A DNA stretch of 64,000 nt, taken from positions 372,001-436,000 of the forward strand of contig JACKPA010000002.1 of the NCBI GenBank assembly GCA_024233865.1, read 5' to 3'. Shown here one piece after another: positions 56,910-64,000 of this stretch. The notes below the pieces were generated by a model. The model saw only the letters and a list, made by a program, of their open reading frames with translations, had not been told where the DNA came from and made no database searches. Origin of the DNA: Leptospiraceae bacterium (GTDB taxonomy: Bacteria; Spirochaetota; Leptospiria; Leptospirales; Leptospiraceae). How positions within the stretch are numbered: the stretch's first letter is position 1; every line of letters begins with the position of its first letter. The position numbers and the translations under genes were made by a program.

Positions 56910-57027
56910 ATTTAACTACAAAAATTTCTTAAATATTTACCTGTTAACGAGATAAGCAAACCGACAAATTGATCTTGGTACAAAAGAATAGCTTGATATG
57001 GATAGGTAGAATTCTTTTAATGATGAT

Positions 57028-58194
57028 ATGAAAATATTTAGTCATCTTCTTTTGTTAACTTTGCTTTTGTTCGTTATGTCTTTGGGAGCTGATACCAAAC
57101 CTGTTAGAATTTGGTTGAAGGTAATTTCACCTGTGGACGTAGAGGTTCTACTTGATAACAAGCCTATCTTGAGGGTAGATAATTCTTCCGGTAAAAATAA
57201 AGCTTATCGTCTTATTAAAACAAACCTTGAAGCGAGTTTGGATTTTATAGGACGTGGTTTTTCTTTTAAACGAACGATAAGAGACTTTTTTCCTAAGCAG
57301 AGAGAAGATGATAAGTCAAGATTCAAGACCATTGATATTACCATACGAATTGGCACTGATAAACAAGCCGACCTCATTTTGAACGAATCTCAGGTTGCAC
57401 CTGCTAGTGAGAATTTGGGAAAAGAAGAGTTAGAAAAAAAGTCGGAAAAAACTAAGCAAGAATCAAGTTTCATTACACTTGATAAACTAAAAGCGATCCA
57501 CAATGCCCAAAAGAAAGCTTGGGAAGAAAAGGATTACAGAAAAGTAGCAAAACTTGGCATAGATTCCACTAATGCAATGAAAGGTATAGAAGAGCCGGAT
57601 GGAGTTACACTCAATGAAAAACAAAAACTCATGCTTGACATTACTTTTTTTATCATTATGGCTGGTTCCGAAATGATAGATGAGAAAAAATTTGAAGAAT
57701 TGAAAACCAGAGAACACTCACATCCTTTTGAAACATTTTTATCATCGATGATTTTACTCTTAAAAAATGATCATGAATCGTTTTTAAGTTTTTCTATGAA
57801 TGCTTTAAATTTGGCAATTGCTGTAGAAGATAAAAAAGAAAAAATAATATTATCCCAAGTAACTCCCTACTTTTTCCATCAGCTTTTAGAGCGTGTAGAG
57901 GATAAAATCTATGTTTATACAATCTTGTGGTTATTGTACAAGACTACAGATTCTAAGGAAACAGAAGGGGTTGTTTCCAAACTAAATAACACAGTAGATA
58001 TTGATGGAGCGATCTCCAAAATAACAAATCCCAAACCAAGATTAATGTACATAATAGGAGCTTACTATTCTGGAATCAAAAACAGGGAGCTATCAGGTAA
58101 ATATTTGGATATGGCATATCAATCGGAAAGTTCTTGGCTGGAAAAAGCCAAATCAGACAAGGATTATGAGTTTTATTTTAAAGATAAAAAATAA
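57028..58194 (+). CDS. Secreted protein of unknown function
   Basis: 388 residues with a signal peptide (cleavage near MSLGA). An N-terminal beta-rich part (RIWLKVISPVDVEVLLDNKP) is followed by a helical, possibly TPR-like half (LKAIHNAQKKAWEEKDYRKV). No family recognised. Same strand as the preceding secreted protein, separated by about 120 bp. Confidence 0.65.
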   Translation: MKIFSHLLLLTLLLFVMSLGADTKPVRIWLKVISPVDVEVLLDNKPILRVDNSSGKNKAYRLIKTNLEASLDFIGRGFSFKRTIRDFFPKQREDDKSRFKTIDITIRIGTDKQADLILNESQVAPASENLGKEELEKKSEKTKQESSFITLDKLKAIHNAQKKAWEEKDYRKVAKLGIDSTNAMKGIEEPDGVTLNEKQKLMLDITFFIIMAGSEMIDEKKFEELKTREHSHPFETFLSSMILLLKNDHESFLSFSMNALNLAIAVEDKKEKIILSQVTPYFFHQLLERVEDKIYVYTILWLLYKTTDSKETEGVVSKLNNTVDIDGAISKITNPKPRLMYIIGAYYSGIKNRELSGKYLDMAYQSESSWLEKAKSDKDYEFYFKDKK

Positions 58195-58279
58195 TATAAA
58201 ATACAAAAATGTTTTAAACCTAAAAATAAACGAATTTACAATTTTTTAAAAGATTATAATTTAAACCAAGGAGAGCCTA

Positions 58280-60685
58280 TTGATAAGTTTAGACCGGTAT
58301 ATTTCTTTGGTTGTTGAGTCAATTTCAAAATTCAAGCAATTTCCTCCCAATGAACAACAAACAAAATGTATTTTATATCCTACCCACAATCCACTTATGA
58401 TTGTGGCTGGTCCGGGAACAGGAAAGACTACCGTTTTGGTTTTGAAGGCATTGAAACTGGTTTTTGTTAACGGTATTTTGCCCGAACAGATTATACTAAC
58501 CACTTTTACAAAAAAGGCAGCCGAGGAAATAAGGGCAAGACTGATCGAGTGGGGCATTACTATTCAAGATTACTTAAAAAAGAACCCCGATTTTGAAAAA
58601 CATCTGGAATCCATAGATATCAATCGGTTTGTTACCGGAACTTTGGATAGTATTTGTGAAGACATTTTAACAACCTACAGAGACCCTGGTGATCCTGCTA
58701 CTGTTTTGGTAGAAGGTTTTGTAGGTAACGCATTTTTAATGCGGAAAGGATTATTTGCCAAAGGAATACACAAAAATCAAGAAGTGGCAAAATATCTTGC
58801 AAAATTTACCTTTGACGGAAGACCTCCGGGAAATTTTGCGGAAAGACTTAAAATTTCCCGAACCATTATGGACCGCTTTATCCATGATCACGTAGATTTA
58901 GAAGCTTATGCTTCCCACAATGATTTCCAAGAGGCAAGAAACACTTTGGTGGGAGCTGCCAAATTGTATTGGAAATTTATGGAATCCAGCAATAGAATGG
59001 ACTTTGCACAGTTGGAAAATACTTTTTACGAAAGGTTGAAACAAGGACGGTTATCCAGATTTACAACTGATGTGAAAGCAATTTTGGTTGATGAATACCA
59101 GGACACAAATCCTCTTCAAGAAAGCATTTATTTTGAAATTATAAAACAAACAGAAGCAGCCTTTACAATCGTTGGCGATGATGACCAATCTCTGTATCGC
59201 TTTCGGGGTGCAACGGTAGAACTCTTTCGAGATTTTTCCAAGAGATTTTTATCTTCTATTCCAGGTAATCAAAAGCCCCACGTAGAATATTTGGTGAATA
59301 ACTACAGGTCTACACCGGAAGTTGTCCGGTTTTTTAATACTTTTATCACTAATGATCCGAGTTTTCTACCTGCTCGTGTGCAACCGCCAAAACCTTCCAT
59401 AGTTCCTCAGCTAAGATCAAATGGCTTTCCGATTTTAGGCTTATTTCGACCGAATGTAGAGCAGCTTCAAGAGGATTTGGTTCGATTTCTAATGGACGTT
59501 TTTCGTGGAAAGGGCAGGGAAATCGAGATAAACGGACAAAGATTAAACCTGATTGCGAGTTCGGGCGGTGGAAATTTCGGGGACTGTGTTTTTTTATCCA
59601 GAACCGTGAATGAGTTTAAAGGGAGTTTTGGTAACCAGCCTCCGAGCCCAAGACTACCGTTTTTATTACGAAAAGGACTTGCCAACCAAAATGTTCTGGT
59701 TTTTAATCCAAGAGGGCGAGCGCTTCGGGATACTTATGTTATTCAAAAGTTACTTGGAATCATTTTGGAATGTATTGATCCACCTGATACGGATAACCCT
59801 TATGGAATCCAGCAAACCTACCTTACCAATCAAAACTTTTTGTACAGTGATTCTCGAAAATATTTTGCAACATGGAGAGAAGTCGCCAGAAAGTTTGTGG
59901 AGTCTAATCCGATTCCCAACAAACCGCATACTCTAAAGAAGTTTATAGAGTCTTGGCAAAGAAGAAAGCCTCAAACCAAAGGAACCAAATGGCCCGAAGA
60001 ATGGCCCTTGCTCGAACTTTGTTTTAAGGTTATCTGCTGGATACCTGAGTTAAGAGATGACCCGGAAGGACAAGTTTATCTTGAAGCTATCACAAGGTGT
60101 ATATCCCAGGCTGCGACTTTTTCTCCTTACCGTTCCACTATAGTCATGGGAGAATACGGCACCAAAAGTATCCACAGGGCTTTTTTGGATATTTTTTCCC
60201 AAATTGCCGAAGGAAACGTGGAAATAGATGAAGAAATAATGCCTCATGTTCCCAGAGATCGAATGCAGTTTATGACCATACACCAGTCCAAAGGTTTGGA
60301 ATTTCCATTGGTAATTGTAGACGTGAGTTCCGATTACAAAAACGATCATCCCAAAAACAGGTTTTCTCGATTTCCGGACTCTCCATCCAATACACAGATT
60401 TTAGAAGATGATCTGGCTCCTTTCTCTGCCGTTGGAAACCTGCGACAACTTCGCCCTGCTCTAGATAGAACTTATGAAGACTTGATTCGATTATACTATG
60501 TCGCCTATAGTCGACCTCAATCTGTTTTGTTGCTGGTTGGTTTGGACCCATGTTTGCAGTATTCTACTACAATCAAACATATTGCAACTTTTTGGAAAGC
60601 CAATGGTAATTGGGCATGGCAATCACCCTACCAAGGAGATAGACCTCCGGCTTTGGCAAATAATATCCCATTAAAATTGATATAG
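58280..60685 (+). CDS. UvrD/PcrA-type superfamily I helicase
   Basis: 801 residues from a TTG start at 58280, chosen because AAGGAG lies 6 bp upstream. Helicase motifs in order: GPGTGKTT (I), TTFTKKAAEEI (Ia), VDEYQDTN (II), GDDDQSLYRFRGA (III), NYRSTPEV (IV), TIHQSKGLEF (V) and LYYVAYSRPQ (VI). It moves along single-stranded DNA 3'-5' if like its family. No nuclease domain is fused, but a Cas4/AddB-like nuclease gene begins 2 bp after, so they likely act together on DNA ends. Confidence 0.9.
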   Translation: MISLDRYISLVVESISKFKQFPPNEQQTKCILYPTHNPLMIVAGPGTGKTTVLVLKALKLVFVNGILPEQIILTTFTKKAAEEIRARLIEWGITIQDYLKKNPDFEKHLESIDINRFVTGTLDSICEDILTTYRDPGDPATVLVEGFVGNAFLMRKGLFAKGIHKNQEVAKYLAKFTFDGRPPGNFAERLKISRTIMDRFIHDHVDLEAYASHNDFQEARNTLVGAAKLYWKFMESSNRMDFAQLENTFYERLKQGRLSRFTTDVKAILVDEYQDTNPLQESIYFEIIKQTEAAFTIVGDDDQSLYRFRGATVELFRDFSKRFLSSIPGNQKPHVEYLVNNYRSTPEVVRFFNTFITNDPSFLPARVQPPKPSIVPQLRSNGFPILGLFRPNVEQLQEDLVRFLMDVFRGKGREIEINGQRLNLIASSGGGNFGDCVFLSRTVNEFKGSFGNQPPSPRLPFLLRKGLANQNVLVFNPRGRALRDTYVIQKLLGIILECIDPPDTDNPYGIQQTYLTNQNFLYSDSRKYFATWREVARKFVESNPIPNKPHTLKKFIESWQRRKPQTKGTKWPEEWPLLELCFKVICWIPELRDDPEGQVYLEAITRCISQAATFSPYRSTIVMGEYGTKSIHRAFLDIFSQIAEGNVEIDEEIMPHVPRDRMQFMTIHQSKGLEFPLVIVDVSSDYKNDHPKNRFSRFPDSPSNTQILEDDLAPFSAVGNLRQLRPALDRTYEDLIRLYYVAYSRPQSVLLLVGLDPCLQYSTTIKHIATFWKANGNWAWQSPYQGDRPPALANNIPLKLI

Positions 60686-60687
60686 CT

Positions 60688-61851
60688 ATGGCACTTGGAA
60701 TAAAAAGAGAAAACGAGATCATTCCCAAATACAGCCTAACCGGCGATTTAATTTCCTTTTTGCGATGCGGCTTGCAATACAGGTACCATAATGGAAGCTC
60801 TCTACCTCCCTCAAGACCGGTACAGCTTTGGTTTGGAGAGTTCATTCATGGAGTGATGGAAAGTGCTTATCGTATATGGCGACACAACCCAATTCCATTC
60901 CCTTGGCCTGTTACTCCTACCCAATATAGAGCCGCCCCACCTCCAGATAGGCTACCTCATGATATTGGAACCATTGGTGAAATTGTAGAAGCAACACTTA
61001 GTGCACAAGGGAAAAACCCGAGGAGTGCTGCTTTAAGAAATTCAGCATACAAAAGAGCCGACAAAGCCGTCAACGAACTGGGAAAACACCTTTTTCCACT
61101 GATTGAGTCAGCCGAAGAACGTGTGATTGGAACTCGCGATATCCCCCATAATGGAAAGCTTACAAGCCGATCCAGGTTTTATGAATTACATGGTATCATT
61201 GATGTTTTAACCAATGTACAACTTACCGGAGTGGAATCTTCCAATGTAATTCGGAAAGCCGTACAAGATGTATGCTCTACAACGGGAGATTATGAAGTGA
61301 TTGTAGATTATAAAGGAACAAGACGACCGGCAATAAATGATCCCTATTGGCAACAAGGCGAATGGCAGGTACAAACCTACTCTTGGTTACGAACAAGACA
61401 GCCCGGTTCCAAAAATATCATTGCGGGGGTATTGATCTATATCAACGAACTAGCTCCCGGGGATAGTGATATTCAAAAAATGCAAAAAGAAAGACAAGAA
61501 AATAAAACCGATGTTATACCAGAAAATGGCAGCTTGGATTTTTATAAACTCAACGCATGGAGAAAGGGAAATGCAGTTCCTGATTTTTCCGTTGATTTTT
61601 TGTTCAAACGAGCAATTCGCGTAATTCCTGTAAGTCGGGAGAGCCAGATAAATGCAACAAAGGAATTTGACAAAGTTGTTTTGGAAATTGAAAAATGCGT
61701 TTCAGCCGAAAGGAATGCCGGTACTATCATTAACCACTGGAATCCGGGCGGTGATGAGGAAACTTGTGTAGCTTGCGATTTTCGTTATTTTTGTCCGAGT
61801 CCGGCACCTAGAAATCGAGACTATCATGTTTTAGCGCCTTCGGCACCATAA
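60688..61851 (+). CDS. RecB/AddB/Cas4-like PD-(D/E)XK nuclease
   Basis: 387 residues. Nuclease signatures in order: His in FGEFIHGVMESAY, Asp in LHGIIDVL, the D-x-K pair in IVDYKG, and the Q...Y motif in WQVQTYSW. Cysteines in FLRCGLQY and at the C-terminus (ETCVACDFRYFC) match the four-Cys iron-sulphur clasp of AddB and Cas4. All catalytic residues are present. It starts 2 bp after the helicase stop. Together they resemble a split AddAB/AdnAB machine. Confidence 0.85.
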   Translation: MALGIKRENEIIPKYSLTGDLISFLRCGLQYRYHNGSSLPPSRPVQLWFGEFIHGVMESAYRIWRHNPIPFPWPVTPTQYRAAPPPDRLPHDIGTIGEIVEATLSAQGKNPRSAALRNSAYKRADKAVNELGKHLFPLIESAEERVIGTRDIPHNGKLTSRSRFYELHGIIDVLTNVQLTGVESSNVIRKAVQDVCSTTGDYEVIVDYKGTRRPAINDPYWQQGEWQVQTYSWLRTRQPGSKNIIAGVLIYINELAPGDSDIQKMQKERQENKTDVIPENGSLDFYKLNAWRKGNAVPDFSVDFLFKRAIRVIPVSRESQINATKEFDKVVLEIEKCVSAERNAGTIINHWNPGGDEETCVACDFRYFCPSPAPRNRDYHVLAPSAP

Positions 61852-61867
61852 AATGTTGGTTGCTTGA

Positions 61868-63265
61868 ATGGAGAAACAAAAGTTGGAAGAACCTATCTTT
61901 AATATAAAGAAAATCAAGGACCAATTAGGAAGTAAAATTTCATTTGATGTTGGTAATTCTTTTATAGATGGCTTTTTAGAACACATTTTTACTCCGATTA
62001 TTCGCAGGATACTATTTGCCATATACAAACAAGAATATCAGATTTTAGAAAAAGCGGAAACATCTCAAAAGTTATCCGAGGAATTTAAAAAACTCATATT
62101 TAAACATTCTAATCTAAAAGATAAAATATACGAAATTATTGAATCTTTGCTTCGTTTTGACAACTATGGAAATCGTTTCATACAACAATACATACTATCT
62201 GAATTATCTTTTTATCTTACTGATACTCCTAAAACTAGTGAGATCAACCAAGAGTATTTTGATTCTAAGGAGTTTCAATATTTGGTAGAAACCCATTTTG
62301 CATTGTCTTTGCAAATTGTGAAATCGATTCTTGCATTGGAGGAGCATTTTACAAACTCAGCAGAATCCTTGTCCAAAATCCTTATCAGTGATAGCTTAAA
62401 AAAAGGAGAATTGTACGAAACTTATATCAAAAATAAATTTTCTCTATTGCAGGAAAACCTGGAAGATAAGTTAGGAACTTTGATTCGGAAAAAAGAAAAA
62501 GAGCTCTTAGATTTGGTAAATGAATCCAAAGACGTATTAGATTCTACTAAAAGGGAAAGTGATATTTTTTTACAGCGATCAGAAAATTATTTCTCAGAAA
62601 AAGAAATGGAATTCAAACAGTGGTATGCTAAATTCAAGCAGGAACTTTTTAACATACAAAAGGAAACCGAAATAACCTTCATTCGATTGAAAGAAGAAAA
62701 CCAAGGTTATAAAGATGAATTGGAAAAATTAAAAAAGAGCAACAGCAAAATTACTATAAGATACTATAGAAAAAGAGAACTAAGAAACAAAAAAAAAGAG
62801 TTAAAAAAACTACGCACAGAATATGAAAAAAATTGGAATGATATTGATAAAAAACAAAAAAAAATTAAAGAAGATACACTCAAGCTAACAAATATAGCGT
62901 TGACACACAATACAAGAAATAATAGGGTAATGCAATTTTTTAAATTTGTAGCTTTTTTATCTATCTTAACAATAATAATATCGTTTGACGAATTGGGAAA
63001 TTACTTAATAGACCTGTTTCCAATTTTAAATAGTTACTTTAATTACTTCACATCTTTTATTATGATACTTTTAATTTCCATTATATATTGGCTAAATGAA
63101 GTATCTGCTAAAATTCATACGGAACGAAATATTGATGATCTAAAAGTAAGCAGGTTGAATGACGAATATGATTATTTGGAAAACGAAAAGGAGAAATTAG
63201 ATAAAACATACAAATACTATCAAGAGATTTTGGAAAGCTCCATTAACAAATCATCTAAGTTTTGA
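61868..63265 (+). CDS. Coiled-coil membrane protein, third gene of the helicase-nuclease run
   Basis: 465 residues. About residues 210-355 form a long coiled coil; two membrane helices follow (FVAFLSILTIIISF; FTSFIMILLISIIYWL, near 360-415), and a final coil. No family recognised. It lies 16 bp after the nuclease gene on the same strand and so is probably expressed with it. Its end overlaps the convergent gene by 11 bp. Confidence 0.65.
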   Translation: MEKQKLEEPIFNIKKIKDQLGSKISFDVGNSFIDGFLEHIFTPIIRRILFAIYKQEYQILEKAETSQKLSEEFKKLIFKHSNLKDKIYEIIESLLRFDNYGNRFIQQYILSELSFYLTDTPKTSEINQEYFDSKEFQYLVETHFALSLQIVKSILALEEHFTNSAESLSKILISDSLKKGELYETYIKNKFSLLQENLEDKLGTLIRKKEKELLDLVNESKDVLDSTKRESDIFLQRSENYFSEKEMEFKQWYAKFKQELFNIQKETEITFIRLKEENQGYKDELEKLKKSNSKITIRYYRKRELRNKKKELKKLRTEYEKNWNDIDKKQKKIKEDTLKLTNIALTHNTRNNRVMQFFKFVAFLSILTIIISFDELGNYLIDLFPILNSYFNYFTSFIMILLISIIYWLNEVSAKIHTERNIDDLKVSRLNDEYDYLENEKEKLDKTYKYYQEILESSINKSSKF

Positions 63266-64000
63266 TTTTTGGTTTTAAAATCTTTTCTTTCAGGAAGTCA
63301 TTTGTGAGAATGTTGTACACGATGTCTTTCTCATTTTCATCCAGAAAAATTCCACGACTATGCAGAATGGAAACAATTTCTCTTATATTTGAATAGTCTC
63401 TAATCTCTTCGATAATAGCTGCAATACGCTTTTTATTTCGATCTTGACTCAGAAGAGTTTTTTCTTTTGCCAAGTCAAAATTTTTATTGATCTTGTCTAC
63501 AATGTAGGTGACTTTGTCGATCAAGTCTATATCTTCTTTGTACCTTTGAAAAAACTTCTTATATTTTTCAGATGCTCTTTCATTGTTTTTGAATAAGAAT
63601 ATGATATAGCTGTAGAGATCAGGGTTTTTAAAAAAGTATTGCTTGATATGCTTTTCTTCTAATTGGTTGAAAATTTCTATAAAAAACTCAGCAGCGTGGT
63701 CTTTTCTGTCTGATTCAATTAGAAAAGTTTCTAGTAGATCAATGTCTAAGTTTGCGATCAAATATATTGTCAAGGTTGGATCTGATTGGATAACGGGAGA
63801 ATGTAGCAACAAATCAAGTGCCTTTTCTGGCGTTATGTAAAGCATTACATTGTTAAAATATTGATCGGGGTCACTGTCTGACATAACCCATTGACCATAT
63901 CCGTAATAAACAAACTTCAACAAGAGTTGATTATCAAAAGATTTGTGGTTGTAAAACACTTTGATGTGATCGTCTTCTTTAAAAATCCATAAATAATAAA
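63255..64000 (-). CDS. Hypothetical helical protein (5' end outside window)
   Basis: The frame is open through the window edge: upstream of the GTG at 63959 it continues as WIFKEDDHIKVFYNH, so the start lies beyond 64000. At least 248 residues, mostly helical, no signal or membrane segment visible. No family recognised. Convergent with the coiled-coil membrane gene. Confidence 0.55.
   Translation of the reverse strand, partial: YYLWIFKEDDHIKVFYNHKSFDNQLLLKFVYYGYGQWVMSDSDPDQYFNNVMLYITPEKALDLLLHSPVIQSDPTLTIYLIANLDIDLLETFLIESDRKDHAAEFFIEIFNQLEEKHIKQYFFKNPDLYSYIIFLFKNNERASEKYKKFFQRYKEDIDLIDKVTYIVDKINKNFDLAKEKTLLSQDRNKKRIAAIIEEIRDYSNIREIVSILHSRGIFLDENEKDIVYNILTNDFLKEKILKPKIKT

Noticed and set aside
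1..64000. tRNA or rRNA genes
   Set aside because: I found no cloverleaf with a GGTTCGAATC-like arm and no rRNA stretch; a covariance-model search would settle it.

Overview
The window is AT-rich, densely coded DNA that most resembles a spirochaete of the Leptospira lineage. The case rests on the lpxC gene, on secreted lipoproteins with relaxed lipoboxes ending in Cys, on a PilZ-like family that looks leptospiral, on an SpvB/Rhs protein beside a lipoprotein, and on a giant Calx-beta-like repeat lipoprotein. No rRNA or tRNA was seen, so the taxonomic call is an inference.

Layout. 1-4.2 kb: a very large kinase/ATPase signalling protein (cut by the window edge) and a coiled-coil nuclease-like protein. 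4.3-11.3 kb: a graveyard of defence genes on the minus strand. A type I restriction-modification operon has hsdM missing its 5' end, only the tip of hsdS, and hsdR with two large internal deletions. Among these lie a RhuM fragment, a toxin-antitoxin remnant, an apparently intact Fic protein and a GxxExxY protein, and a second hsdM fragment lies at the right edge. Short repeats are scattered through it and sit at several breakpoints. 11.4-17.1 kb: envelope and unknown proteins (DUF4139, an ABC permease, a PEGA-domain protein, a PilZ-like protein).

17.3-42.6 kb is mainly ordinary chromosome: pgk, a YgiQ radical-SAM protein, an 11-repeat surface lipoprotein, msrA, a MoxR-VWA-YkgJ gene cluster, a caspase/WG-repeat protein, an alcohol dehydrogenase-like protein, ptsI, lpxC, dnaE, an HD hydrolase, glnS, a LytTR regulator and an RsbU-type phosphatase. 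42.6-49.8 kb is a second accessory patch: an intact IS982-family element, a PDDEXK-family protein with heptad repeats, a decayed IS66-family element whose two flanks are different broken genes (hsdS and a DUF167 gene), a lipoprotein, and an Rhs protein with its middle missing.

50-64 kb: ComEC, an OmpA-family protein, rsmA, a formylglycine-generating-enzyme-like lipoprotein, a PD-(D/E)XK protein, two secreted proteins of unknown role, and a compact three-gene run of UvrD-type helicase, Cas4/AddB-like nuclease and coiled-coil membrane protein. That run is the best candidate here for a little-described intact system. The accessory patches show loss mainly by clean internal deletions rather than by scattered stop codons.
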